Origin: Alphaproteobacteria bacterium
GTDB lineage: Bacteria; Pseudomonadota; Alphaproteobacteria; SHVR01
DNA length: 64,000 nucleotides
Direction of reading: 5' to 3'
Assembly: GCA_009694185.1 (NCBI GenBank)
Contig: SHVR01000001.1
Location: 1-64,000, forward strand
Below the pieces are notes generated by a model, which worked only from the letters and a program-made list of their open reading frames with translations, had not been told where the DNA came from and searched no databases. The position numbers were made by a program, and so were the translations under genes. Below, in pieces: positions 52,306 to 61,259 of this stretch. Positions within the stretch are counted from its first letter, which is position 1. The number at the start of each line of letters is the position of its first letter.

Positions 52306-53684
52306 GCGATCCAACCGACCTCACCGTCGCCCAAGCCACCGCCGCGCTCACCTTCGGCCAAGTGACGGCAACCGATCTCACCCGCGCCTATCTCGCCCGG
52401 ATCGAGCGCCTCGACAAGGCGATCAACAGCTATGTCCGGGTGCTGGCCGAGCGCGCGCTCGCCGAGGCCGGTGCGGCCGATGCCCGCATCGCCAAGGGAC
52501 AGCGTCGCGGCGTCCTCGACGGTATCCCCTACGCGGTCAAGGACAATATGGACACGCAAGGCGACGTGACGAGCGACGGCCTGGCGCCGCGCGGTAAGCC
52601 GGCCGCCACCGCCGATGCCGAAGCGGTTCGCCGGCTCGCCGAAGCGGGCGCCGTGCTGCTCGGCAAGCTCAATCTGCATGAAGGGGCGCTGGGGGCGACG
52701 ACCGACAACGCGCATTTCGGCCGCTGCCACAATCCCTGGCGGGCGGGGTTCACGCCTGGCGGCTCGTCGGGTGGCAGTGGGGCGGCCGTGGCGGCCGGGC
52801 TCGCCCCCTTCGCGCTCGGCACCGACACCATGGGCTCGATCCGTATCCCGGCCGCCTATTGCGGTTGCGTCGGCTTGAAGGCGAGCTATGGCCTGGTCAG
52901 CAATCTGGGTGTGACGCCGGCTTGCGATGCGCTCGACCATGTCGGGCCGCTCGCCCGCACCGTCAACGATGCGGCCCTGGTGTTGCGCGTGCTCCAGGCT
53001 CCCGATCCCGAATGGCCGGGCTCGGCCGAGCCGCCCGCCAATTGGTCGCCGTTGCCGGCCGATCTGCCCGACCTTTCGGGCATCCGACTCGGTGTGGCGG
53101 GTGTCGTCGAGCGCTTCCAGATGGAATCGTCGGTGCGGCTCGGTTTCAGCGCGGCAGTCGGGATGTTGCGCCGTCTGGGCGCGTCCGTGGCGACCATCGA
53201 GATCCCCGGCTACGAGCCAACTTCCGCCCGCCGGGCCGGCCTCCTCTGGGTCGAGGCCGCCGCCGCCCATGCCCACGAACCGTTCCTCGATCGATACCCG
53301 GACGCTTATCCCGCCCACATCCGGGCGATGCTGGATTATGGCCGAACCGCGTCGGCGGCGCGTCTTGCCCGGGCGCAAGACATGGTGCAACGAACTGGCG
53401 CTGGCTATGTTCGGGCGCTTGAAGCCGTTGACGCCCTCGTCATGCCGGTGGCGCCCCAACCGGCCTTCAGCTTCGACGAGCCCGTGCCGGCGACCCAGGC
53501 GGAGTTTGCGGCGCCCGCAAATTTCGCCGGCCTGCCGGCGGTGGCCCTGCCATCGGGCGTCTTGGCCGATGGCCTGCCCCTCAGCCTGCAATTCGTTGGC
53601 CGAAAATTTGCCGAGGCGCGGCTGCTGGCTATCGCGCGGGTCTTCGAGCGGGTGGTGGCGTTCGATCGGCGGCCGCCTTTGTAA
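52302..53684 (+). CDS. Amidase (amidase signature family)
   Basis: A 460-aa amidase with the complete triad: K80 in PYAVKDNMD, cis-Ser155 in GGSSGGSGAA and nucleophile Ser179 in GTDTMGSIRIPAAYCG. It is more canonical than the amidase at 22025. ATG 52302 overlaps the ligase stop, so hydrolysis of an amide and CoA-activation of the released acid are probably coupled. It is convergent with an amino-acid ABC importer operon 12 bases away. Confidence 0.93.
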   Translation: MSDPTDLTVAQATAALTFGQVTATDLTRAYLARIERLDKAINSYVRVLAERALAEAGAADARIAKGQRRGVLDGIPYAVKDNMDTQGDVTSDGLAPRGKPAATADAEAVRRLAEAGAVLLGKLNLHEGALGATTDNAHFGRCHNPWRAGFTPGGSSGGSGAAVAAGLAPFALGTDTMGSIRIPAAYCGCVGLKASYGLVSNLGVTPACDALDHVGPLARTVNDAALVLRVLQAPDPEWPGSAEPPANWSPLPADLPDLSGIRLGVAGVVERFQMESSVRLGFSAAVGMLRRLGASVATIEIPGYEPTSARRAGLLWVEAAAAHAHEPFLDRYPDAYPAHIRAMLDYGRTASAARLARAQDMVQRTGAGYVRALEAVDALVMPVAPQPAFSFDEPVPATQAEFAAPANFAGLPAVALPSGVLADGLPLSLQFVGRKFAEARLLAIARVFERVVAFDRRPPL

Positions 53685-53696
53685 CCGGTCGATCCA

Positions 53697-54368
<672 letters not shown>

Positions 54369-54377
54369 GGCGCCCGC

Positions 54378-55049
54378 TCACCGTTTCCAGGCGTAGCGCG
54401 CTTCGACCCAGCGGCTCGCCGTCACCAGCGGCGCGAACAGGATGAGATAGGCGATGGCGCCCATGGTAAGCGGCGAGGTATTAGCCGAGAAGGCCTGGGC
54501 CGTCGCGGCGTGGGCCAGGATTTCCTGCACCGCCACGACCGAGGCGAGCGCCGTTCCCTTGCTGATGGCGATCGCCCGGTTGGTGAGTGGTGCGATGGCC
54601 AGGCGCAAGGCCTGGGGGAGGACCACATGGATCAGTGTTTCGAGATGAGTGAGGCCGGTCGAGCGGGCCGCCTCCCATTGGCCCTTGTGCACCGAGAGAA
54701 TGCCGGCCCAGTAGATCTCTTCGGCGAAGGCGGCCAGCACCAGGGCGAGGCAGGACCAGGCCGCGACAAAGCCGCTCATGGTCAGGCCCACATAGGGGAA
54801 GGCGAAGTAGAAGATCATCATGATGACGAGCGGCGGCAGCGCCCGGAACAAGTCGACGAAAATGACGATCAAGAAGTTGACGGGCTTGATCTGGAAGGCG
54901 CGTAGGATGGCCAGCGCCAGGCCCAAGACAATGCCCGTCGCAACCACCGAAACGGCCAGATAAACGGTTAGCACGAAGCCGTCCAGAATGTTCGGCAGGT
55001 ATTTCGCCATCACCTCGATGTTGAAGAAATTGTCGAGCACCTTTTGCAT
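54378..55049 (-). CDS. ABC transporter permease, polar amino acid type (first subunit)
   Basis: A 223-aa permease of the HisM/GltJ type. It has FVLTVYLAVSVVATGIVLGLALAILRAF, LFRALPPLVIMMIFYFAFPYVGL and GQWEAARSTGLTHLETLIHVVLPQALRLAIAPL. It begins 12 bases downstream of the ATPase gene. Both permeases share the GQWEAARSTGLT coupling sequence, so they should contact the same ATPase. Confidence 0.93.
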   Translation of the reverse strand: MQKVLDNFFNIEVMAKYLPNILDGFVLTVYLAVSVVATGIVLGLALAILRAFQIKPVNFLIVIFVDLFRALPPLVIMMIFYFAFPYVGLTMSGFVAAWSCLALVLAAFAEEIYWAGILSVHKGQWEAARSTGLTHLETLIHVVLPQALRLAIAPLTNRAIAISKGTALASVVAVQEILAHAATAQAFSANTSPLTMGAIAYLILFAPLVTASRWVEARYAWKR

Positions 55050-55061
55050 GGGCTGAGGCCG

Positions 55062-55829
55062 CTAACGGTCGAAGACGCTCGCCAGGAAGGCGCGGGTGCG
55101 GCCTTCCTCGGGCGCGCCGAAAATGCGCTCGGGCGGGCCCTCCTCGACGATCTCGCCATGGTCCATGAAGATGACCCGGTCGGCCGCCTCGCGGGCGAAG
55201 CGCATCTCGTGACTGACCACCACCATGGTCATGCCGGAAGCGCGCATGTTGCGCATCACGGCGAGCACGCTGCCCACCAGTTCGGGATCGAGGGCGCTGG
55301 TCGGCTCGTCGAACAGCATGATCTTGGGCTCAAGGGCGAGCGCCCGGGCGATTGCCACGCGCTGCTGCTGGCCGCCGGATAGCTCGTTTGGATAGGCGGC
55401 GGCCTTTTCGGCAAGGTCGACCCGCTCGAGCGCCACATGGCCGCGCGTTTCCGCCTCCGGCCGGGCGAATCCAGCCACCTTGCGGAGCGCCAGCGTGACA
55501 TTGCCGAGCGCCGTCATGTGCGGATAGAGATTGAACGACTGGAACACCATGCCGATGGTCCGCCTGACCGCGTTGATGTCGGTCGCCCGCGCCAGGATGT
55601 CGACGCCATCCACCCACACATGGCCGGACGAGGGCTCCTCCAGCCGGTTGCAGCAGCGCAACAGCGTGCTCTTGCCGGAGCCCGATGGGCCGATGACAAA
55701 AACCAGCTCCTGGGGGTCCACAAGAAGGTCGATGCCTTTCAGCACTTCGAGCGGCCCGAACGACTTCCGGAGCCCCCGCACGTCGAGGATCGGCGGCCCC
55801 GGGGTCACGGCACCCCGGGTGCCCGGCAC
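55062..55829 (-). CDS. ABC transporter ATP-binding protein, polar amino acid (GlnQ type)
   Basis: A 255-aa ATPase. It has Walker [29 protein letters not shown], the signature LSGGQQQR, Walker [18 protein letters not shown] and VVSHEMRFA. It opens at GTG 55829, with [16 protein letters not shown] shortly after. It is distinct from the ATPase at 46341 and serves the second amino-acid importer of the window. The gap to the binding-protein gene is seven bases. Confidence 0.93.
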   Translation of the reverse strand: MPGTRGAVTPGPPILDVRGLRKSFGPLEVLKGIDLLVDPQELVFVIGPSGSGKSTLLRCCNRLEEPSSGHVWVDGVDILARATDINAVRRTIGMVFQSFNLYPHMTALGNVTLALRKVAGFARPEAETRGHVALERVDLAEKAAAYPNELSGGQQQRVAIARALALEPKIMLFDEPTSALDPELVGSVLAVMRNMRASGMTMVVVSHEMRFAREAADRVIFMDHGEIVEEGPPERIFGAPEEGRTRAFLASVFDR

Positions 55830-55836
55830 GCCACCC

Positions 55837-56679
55837 TCAAGAGCATTTCGGCGTGTGCGGCGTGGGATCGTGGCCCTCGAAACCGGGTTGTCCGAAGCCC
55901 GGCAGAACGGTGCGCGAGACCGAATCCTTGTCGCTCGCGAGGTCGAACCATTTCTGGTTGAGCTTGGCCACCGTGCCGTCGAGCTTCATGCATTCGAGAA
56001 TGGCTTCGACCTGGTTGCGCGTCTCCACATCGTCCTTGCGGAAGGGGATCGAGAACACCTGGCCGGTCTTGACGGTAAACGACGTCTTCAAGAGCGGGTT
56101 CGACTTGGCGATATGCAGCGCCGCCGTGTTGCCCACCAGATTGGCATGGGCGCGACCGGCGAGAACCGCCTGCACCGCGTCGGCGTTCTTGCCATAGCGC
56201 TGGATGGTCCAGCCATATTGGCCTTCGCGCTCGCTCGCCCATTTGTCGTAGAGATTGCCGTTGTTGACTGAGAGGACCTTGCCCTTCAGATCCTCGAGCT
56301 GGGCGATGTCGGGGGTGGTCTTCTTCAGCACAAAGAGATAGTCGGTCTCGATATAGCCCTCGACGAACAGCAGGCTCTTGGCGCGCTCTTCGGTGATGGT
56401 CGTGGGCGAAATGATAAAGTCGTACTTCTTGGCGTTGAGGCCGGCGAAGATACCCGACCATTGCTGGTCGACGATCTTGTAGGGCCGGCCCATGCGCCGG
56501 GCGATCTCGTCGATGAGGTCGACATTGTAGCCCTCGAAGCTGCCATCGGGTTTGACCATGATATGCGGGACGAAGCCCACATCGGCGGCGACGGTGATGG
56601 GCTCGGCCGCCCGGCCCGGCGTGCTGGCGAGGCCCAGGATAAGCGCGGCCCCGAAGAGGAACGAGATACGCCCAATCAT
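55837..56679 (-). CDS. ABC transporter substrate-binding protein, family 3 (polar amino acid type)
   Basis: A 280-aa periplasmic binding protein, first gene of the second amino-acid importer. It has a signal peptide ([21 protein letters not shown]), [54 protein letters not shown] and [18 protein letters not shown] 56679 follows AAGGAGCC. The ligand is unknown; neighbouring amidase and ligase genes would suit an aromatic or acylated amino acid. Confidence 0.92.
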   Translation of the reverse strand: MIGRISFLFGAALILGLASTPGRAAEPITVAADVGFVPHIMVKPDGSFEGYNVDLIDEIARRMGRPYKIVDQQWSGIFAGLNAKKYDFIISPTTITEERAKSLLFVEGYIETDYLFVLKKTTPDIAQLEDLKGKVLSVNNGNLYDKWASEREGQYGWTIQRYGKNADAVQAVLAGRAHANLVGNTAALHIAKSNPLLKTSFTVKTGQVFSIPFRKDDVETRNQVEAILECMKLDGTVAKLNQKWFDLASDKDSVSRTVLPGFGQPGFEGHDPTPHTPKCS

Positions 56680-56824
56680 CGTAGAGGCTCCTTGCTGTCG
56701 GATGCGCCTGGTGGCGGCGCAACGGCCGATCCTAGCTTGTAGTCGACGTTCCAGCAGCAGGATTTGTCGCCGTTCTGTAGACTATGACTGGCTGGCTGGC
56801 GGGTGGCCCACGCGGGAGGGAGCG

Positions 56825-57493
56825 ATGCTGTCACATATACCGGGCGTGCTCGACCGGGAGACGGTCGCCACGATCCGCGCCCTGCTCAAGGGGGCGGGCT
56901 TCGAGGACGGCCGGGCGACGGCTTCCGGTCAGGCGGCCAACGTCAAACGCAATCTCCAGGTCGAGCAGGATTCGCCCTTGCGCAAACAGCTCGACAGCCA
57001 TGTCATGCGGGCGCTCACGCGCAACGCGCCGTTCATGGAATTGGCATTCCCCAAGGCGATCGCGCCCATGACCTATAATCGCTATGACGTCGGCATGTAC
57101 TATGGCGAGCATGTCGATGCGCCGTTCCTCAATGCTGGCCGCATCCGCGCCGATCTCTCATTCACGCTGTTTCTCACCGACCCCGCCGATTATGACGGCG
57201 GCGATCTGGTGGCGAGCTACGGCGCCGGCACCATCCAGGCAAAATATCCAGCCGGAGATCTGGTACTCTATCCATCGACCAGCGTGCATCATGTTGCGCC
57301 GGTCACCCGCGGCTCGCGCATCGCCGCCGTGTCCTGGGTGCACAGCTATATCCCAGACGAACGCCAGCGCCATGTGCTGGCCGATATGACCGCCGCCAAG
57401 GTCATGCTGGAAAAGCTGGCGCCCGATGCGCCGGAGACGAACCAATTGCGCAACTCACTGTTCAACCTGCTGCGCCTATGGTGGCAGCCCTGA
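56825..57493 (+). CDS. Fe(II)/2-oxoglutarate dioxygenase, PKHD type (PiuC-like)
   Basis: A 222-aa PKHD-type hydroxylase. Iron ligands are H96 and D98 in YYGEHVDAPF and H155 in PSTSVHHVAPV. The 2-oxoglutarate-binding Arg is R165 in TRGSRIAAVSWVHS. RRIRADLSFTLFL-like strands and the short C-terminal helical domain (QRHVLADMTAAKVMLEKL) match the PiuC/YbiX family, which is often linked to TonB-dependent iron uptake, although no receptor lies nearby. ATG 56825 follows GGAGGGAG; the longer track frame is a shadow. Confidence 0.92.
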   Translation: MLSHIPGVLDRETVATIRALLKGAGFEDGRATASGQAANVKRNLQVEQDSPLRKQLDSHVMRALTRNAPFMELAFPKAIAPMTYNRYDVGMYYGEHVDAPFLNAGRIRADLSFTLFLTDPADYDGGDLVASYGAGTIQAKYPAGDLVLYPSTSVHHVAPVTRGSRIAAVSWVHSYIPDERQRHVLADMTAAKVMLEKLAPDAPETNQLRNSLFNLLRLWWQP

Positions 57494-57557
57494 GCGGGCG
57501 CGTGCGATAGTGTCCCATGGTCGGCCGCGCGCCGAACGGCGCACCGAGGAGATCAGC

Positions 57558-57851
57558 ATGGCAAAGGGCTATTGGGTGGTGGGTGTGACGGTACGCGAGG
57601 CGGCACGCTATCCCGAGTATGTGGCGGCGGTCGGCCCCGTGATGGCGAAATTCGGCGGCAAGTACCTGGTGCGTGGCGGCCAATTCGAGGCCGTCGAGGG
57701 CAAGGCCCACGCGCGCAACGTCGTCATCGAATTCAAGGATTATGCGACCGCGCTCGCCTGTTACCGGAGCCCGGAATACGCCAAGGCCCAGGCGATCCGC
57801 GCGGCGATCGCCGATTCCGATCTCATCATCATCGAAGGATTTGACGGCTGA
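57558..57851 (+). CDS. DUF1330 family protein
   Basis: A 97-aa protein of the dimeric ferredoxin-like-fold DUF1330 family. It has KGYWVVGVTVREAARYPEYVAAVGPVMAKFGGKYLVRGG and ARNVVIEFKDYATALACYRSPEYAKAQAIR, the two halves of the fold. The function of the family is unknown. ATG 57558 follows GAGGAGATC. The next gene begins seven bases after its stop. Confidence 0.93.
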   Translation: MAKGYWVVGVTVREAARYPEYVAAVGPVMAKFGGKYLVRGGQFEAVEGKAHARNVVIEFKDYATALACYRSPEYAKAQAIRAAIADSDLIIIEGFDG

Positions 57852-57858
57852 GAGGGCG

Positions 57859-58386
57859 ATGCCCGTGATCGGCCATCGCCGGCTGGCGCTGGCGGCTCTG
57901 TTCGTCCTGGCGACCTGGCCGGCCGCGGCCTATGAGTTTCGCCATGGCGAGGCCAAGCTGGTCTTTCGGGTGCCCGACCAATGGTCGATCCAGCGCAGCC
58001 AGGACGGGCTGGTCGCCCAGGACGAGCTCGGCCGCCTACAGTTCCAGTTCCAGCTTCTGCCCCATATCGATGCCAATCTGGCCTTGGCCGACGTGCGTCA
58101 TGCGATTGGGCAAGAGTTCGGGCCGTTGGCGGCGGTGCAAGAGGAGCGGGTCAAGCGCAATGGCCTCTCGGTCTTCGCCATGGAAGCGAACGGGCGCTAT
58201 GGCGACCAGCCGGTTCGCCTTTGGCTTGCGATTGTCGAGAGCCCGTCGAAGCGCCAGGGCCTGTTCGTCGCGTTCGTCGATGCCGAGGCGGCCCGACGCT
58301 ATGGCGATCAGGTGCGGCGCATCCTGGCCGGGGTGGGGCCGGCCAAGGACCCACCGGCGGAGAAGCCGCGACAGCGTCGCAACTGA
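57859..58386 (+). CDS. Hypothetical exported protein
   Basis: I do not recognise a family. The 175-aa product has a signal peptide (RRLALAALFVLATWPAAA), then a mature part of alternating beta-strand character: YEFRHGEAKLVFRVPDQWSIQ, LGRLQFQFQLLPHI and QPVRLWLAIVE. It ends in a Pro/Arg-rich tail. The start VPDQWS-like strand layout recalls periplasmic lipid- or ligand-binding domains, but this is weak. ATG 57859 follows AGAGGGCG. It lies directly after the DUF1330 gene. Confidence 0.7.
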   Translation: MPVIGHRRLALAALFVLATWPAAAYEFRHGEAKLVFRVPDQWSIQRSQDGLVAQDELGRLQFQFQLLPHIDANLALADVRHAIGQEFGPLAAVQEERVKRNGLSVFAMEANGRYGDQPVRLWLAIVESPSKRQGLFVAFVDAEAARRYGDQVRRILAGVGPAKDPPAEKPRQRRN

Positions 58387-58390
58387 ACTG

Positions 58391-58400
58391 GAATCGAGTC
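58391..58400. promoter_or_regulatory. Two adjacent GANTC (CcrM-type) sites upstream of gcrA
   Basis: GAATC is immediately followed by GAGTC. GANTC is the CcrM methylation target that GcrA-type regulators read in alphaproteobacteria. Two abutting sites about 135 bases before the gcrA ATG suggest methylation-sensitive autoregulation. This is an inference from motif and position. Confidence 0.45.
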
Positions 58401-58408
58401 TCTATTTT

Positions 58409-58453
58409 GTGGGTAAGTGCTCACACATGGTCTTGTGTGGAGCAAAGACCCAC
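58409..58453 (+). promoter_or_regulatory. Extended imperfect hairpin upstream of gcrA
   Basis: GTGGGT pairs with ACCCAC. Inside it TGCTC/GAGCA and ACACA/TGTGT pair around the loop TGGTCT, with a small AAG/AAG internal loop and one bulged G. No U-run follows. It could be a leader structure of gcrA, a terminator for the preceding gene, or an operator. Confidence 0.4.
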
Positions 58454-58533
58454 CTACCAGTATTGCTCTTACCCTCCTTATCTAGTAGGCTGGGCTTTAG
58501 TCCATACAAAGAATTGGATTGTGGGAGCTGCGG

Positions 58534-58884
58534 ATGTCCTGGACAGAGGAACTGGTTTCCGAGTTGGGCGTTCTGTGGTCGAAGGGGCTGAGCACCGCCG
58601 AAATCGGCCGCAAGCTCGGCGTGACCAAGAACGCGGTGGTCGGCAAGGCCCATCGCTTGGCGCTCGATCCGCGCCCCTCGCCGATCATTCATCGCGCCAA
58701 GCCCGTGGACAGCTATAACGGGCCGCGCTGCCAGTGGCCGGAGGGCCATCCGGGCGCGGCCGACTTTCATTTCTGTAGCGCGCCCGTGGTCGAAGGACGG
58801 CCTTATTGCCCCGACCATTGCACGCGCGCCTATATGCCGCCGAAGCCCGCGTCGGAGAAGGCCGCGTCGCGCCGCGCCGCTTAA
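58534..58884 (+). CDS. gcrA: GcrA-type cell cycle regulator (compact form)
   Basis: A 116-aa GcrA family protein, the sigma70-bound, GANTC-methylation-sensing regulator of alphaproteobacteria. The N-terminal helix-turn-helix reads MSWTEELVSELGVLWSKGLSTAEIGRKLGVTKNAVVGKAHRL. After a very short linker comes the C-terminal Cys/His module CQWPEGHPGAADFHFCSAPV followed by YCPDHCTRAYMPP. Canonical proteins are considerably longer, mainly in the linker, so this is a compact paralogue or a shortened orthologue. ATG 58534 is preferred to the track's GTG 58519 because MSWT is the conserved start. Confidence 0.92.
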   Translation: MSWTEELVSELGVLWSKGLSTAEIGRKLGVTKNAVVGKAHRLALDPRPSPIIHRAKPVDSYNGPRCQWPEGHPGAADFHFCSAPVVEGRPYCPDHCTRAYMPPKPASEKAASRRAA

Positions 58885-58910
58885 TCCGATCTGGCCTCGC
58901 CCGGGGTCGA

Positions 58911-59651
58911 CTATTTCCGCCGCAACGAGGCCTGACTCCGGGGCGGGCGGCGGACCAGACCCTGGCGCGCCGCCCAATCGTCGAAGCGGCCAACCGAGGG
59001 ATCGTTGGCGCGTGCCCGGTAATAGGGGATACGCGGCGCGTAAAGGTCCATGAGCCGGCGCAGCTCGCCGACAGGCTCGGCGTGCTCGTCGACGCGGAGG
59101 TCGACCACCGGGAAGACTTCGTCGCCGGCGACCCGAATGGCGGCCGAGAGCTGGCCATCCGGCTGGCCGCCGGCATCGCGCCCGGCTTCGAGCGCCCGGG
59201 TAAGCCGCTCCCACAGGTCTTTCGCCTGGCTCGTCTCGAAGGCCTTGGCCATCGCCGTCACGACGCGTTTGCCGGCCAGAAGATTACCCATGGCGACATA
59301 GCCGGCGCCGATATGGTGGCCCTTCCAGTCGCGGTTCTGCGCGCCGGTGCGCGCCGCCGCCCGGCCCTGGGCGTCGATCACGGCCAGTTGGCGGCTTTCC
59401 ACATGGGGGTCGCTCGCCGCGAGTTCGCCTAATACCTTCGCCGCCGGATAGCCGAATTCGAGCAGCCGGAGCCCGAAGCTCCCGAGGCCGGGATTGGTCA
59501 GGGCTTGCGTCGCCACCGCGCCAATGCGGGATCTGACGAACGGCACCCGTGAGCCGACCGCCATCTCGCCCGTTGCCGTCGCGACGCCGAGGGCGCCGGT
59601 CAGCGGACAGCGCGCCAGGATGGTGAAGGTGTTGAACTCGATTTCCCACAT
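58911..59651 (-). CDS. DUF1028 family protein (Ntn-hydrolase-like)
   Basis: A 246-aa DUF1028 protein. It has FTILARCPLTGALGVATATGEMAVGSRVPFVRSRIGAVATQALTN, ESRQLAVIDAQGRAAARTGAQN and GYVAMGNLLAGKRVVTAMAKAFE, the consensus blocks of the family. These proteins are thought to adopt an Ntn-hydrolase fold with self-processing potential, but their substrates are unproven. They often accompany carbamoyl or ureide genes. ATG 59651 follows AGGGAGCG. It is divergent from the CMD gene. Confidence 0.9.
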   Translation of the reverse strand: MWEIEFNTFTILARCPLTGALGVATATGEMAVGSRVPFVRSRIGAVATQALTNPGLGSFGLRLLEFGYPAAKVLGELAASDPHVESRQLAVIDAQGRAAARTGAQNRDWKGHHIGAGYVAMGNLLAGKRVVTAMAKAFETSQAKDLWERLTRALEAGRDAGGQPDGQLSAAIRVAGDEVFPVVDLRVDEHAEPVGELRRLMDLYAPRIPYYRARANDPSVGRFDDWAARQGLVRRPPRSQASLRRK

Positions 59652-59731
59652 CGCTTCGCTCCCTTGGTGCCTTGTCGGACGGTCCACGCTAATCTCTCGA
59701 CGACCAACCCCAAAGATAGGAGGAGACCATC

Positions 59732-60112
59732 ATGGCGGATCTGAGGGAAGCCGGCCGGGCGCTCATGGTCCGGGTCTTCGGCCAAGACTATATGGATCGG
59801 CGCGACGCCTCGACCAACGACTTCAACGCGCCGCTTCGCCGCCTCTCGGAAGAGGTGTCCTTCGGCAATGTCTGGCAGCGGCCGCCGCTCACGCCGAAGC
59901 TGCGCAGCATGCTCTGCCTGGCCTTGCTGACCGCGCTCAACCGCCCGCACGAGATCCGCGTGCATGTGAATTCCTCGATCAACAATGGCTGCACGCTGGA
60001 GGAAATCCGCGAGGTGCTCCTCCACACGGTGCTCTATTGCGGCCTGCCGGCGACCATCGACGCCATGCGCATCGCGGAGGAAGTGCTGAAGGAGCGGGGG
60101 CTGCTGACATAG
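59732..60112 (+). CDS. Carboxymuconolactone decarboxylase family protein
   Basis: A 126-aa CMD/AhpD-superfamily protein of the PcaC type. LTPKLRSMLCLALLTALNRPHEIRVHVNSSINNGCTLEEIREVLLHTVLYCGLPATIDAMR covers the active region with the HVNSSINNGCT core. The CxxC pair of AhpD is absent, so decarboxylase-like rather than peroxidase function is expected. ATG 59732 follows AGGAGGAG. It ends 6 bases from the convergent luciferase-like gene. Confidence 0.91.
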   Translation: MADLREAGRALMVRVFGQDYMDRRDASTNDFNAPLRRLSEEVSFGNVWQRPPLTPKLRSMLCLALLTALNRPHEIRVHVNSSINNGCTLEEIREVLLHTVLYCGLPATIDAMRIAEEVLKERGLLT

Positions 60113-60118
60113 GGGGTA

Positions 60119-61207
60119 CTAGACATAGGGCACGATTTCTTCCCAGGCGAGGCGGATCGACTGCTCGGCCCTGACCGGCGGCATGCCGCCCAAATTCGAC
60201 CAGAGCACGAATTCGGTAACACCCAGCATCTCCTTCATTTGCTTGAGCTTCTTGATGCAGGCCGCCGGGTCGCCCACCACGCAAGCACCGAATTCCGCCA
60301 GGCGCTCGAAGGCGAGATAGCCCAACTCGCGCGACTTGCGCCCCTCCGCCATGGTGAGCTCATAGCCCGGCACCAGGCTGTTGCCGGTCGGCTGCTGATG
60401 GGTGGCGACCTTGTTATAGAACCACTCCACATGCGGCTGCATGGTGCGGCGCGCCCTGGCGTCGTCGGTGTCGGTGAAGAAGGGCACCAGCATCATGCGC
60501 TCCAGGCGCTTCGGGTCGTGGCCATGCTGGGCGAGGGTCTTCTCGTAACGTTTGACCTCGAGGGATAGGCGCGCAATCCATTCCTCGCGATAGGTCCGGT
60601 AGCTGAAGGGGGCGGCGAGCTGTATTGACCAGCCGTGTTTGCCGGCCTGGTCGAAGCTCTCGGGCGAGATGGTCGCCTGATAGACCGGCGGGTGCGGAAT
60701 CTGCACGGGCTTCGGCAGCACCTCGATCGGCTCCGCCACGTTCCAGTATTTGCCCTTGTGGGTGATCTTTTCCTGGGTCCACGCCTTGAGGATCAGCTCG
60801 ATGCCCTCGTTGAACATCTCCCGGCTTTCGCTCATGGGTACGCCCAAGCCCGCGAACTCATGCGGCTGGTAGGCGCGGCCGATGCCGAAATTGAGCCGCC
60901 CGCGCGACAGGCAGTCGATGAGCGCGAAGTCGGCGGCGGTCCGGAGCGGATGACTGAAGGGCACGACGACCACGGCCGTGCCGATGCGCATGCGTTTCAC
61001 GCGCTCGACGACAGTGGCGGCCAGCACCTGGGTCGAGGTCACGATCCCGTAGGTGGAAAAGAGATGCTCGGCGAGCCAGACCGTGTCGTAGCCGAGGGCT
61101 TCGGCCAGCTCGAAGAGGCGCATGTCGGCCTCGAGGCCTTCGACGCGCATGGACTGGTCGGGATATTGGCTGAGACTGAAGACGCCCCATTTCATTTTCC
61201 GCTGCAT
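60119..61207 (-). CDS. LLM-class flavin-dependent oxidoreductase
   Basis: A 362-aa luciferase-like monooxygenase using FMNH2 or F420. It has MKWGVFSLSQYPDQSM, LGYDTVWLAEHLFSTYG, RIGTAVVVVPFSHPLRTAADFALIDCLSRGRLNFGIGRAYQPHEF, a SRGRLNFGIGRAY motif that usually contacts the flavin phosphate, and GEFN-like PMSESREMFNEGIELI. The neighbourhood suggests an oxygenolytic step in acid or ring breakdown. ATG 61207 follows GGGAAGGCC. No paired flavin reductase is seen next to it. Confidence 0.9.
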   Translation of the reverse strand: MQRKMKWGVFSLSQYPDQSMRVEGLEADMRLFELAEALGYDTVWLAEHLFSTYGIVTSTQVLAATVVERVKRMRIGTAVVVVPFSHPLRTAADFALIDCLSRGRLNFGIGRAYQPHEFAGLGVPMSESREMFNEGIELILKAWTQEKITHKGKYWNVAEPIEVLPKPVQIPHPPVYQATISPESFDQAGKHGWSIQLAAPFSYRTYREEWIARLSLEVKRYEKTLAQHGHDPKRLERMMLVPFFTDTDDARARRTMQPHVEWFYNKVATHQQPTGNSLVPGYELTMAEGRKSRELGYLAFERLAEFGACVVGDPAACIKKLKQMKEMLGVTEFVLWSNLGGMPPVRAEQSIRLAWEEIVPYV

Positions 61208-61259
61208 CTTGGCCTTCCCGATCTTTTTTCCCGGCTGACTGTCCCAACACTAGACCCGC

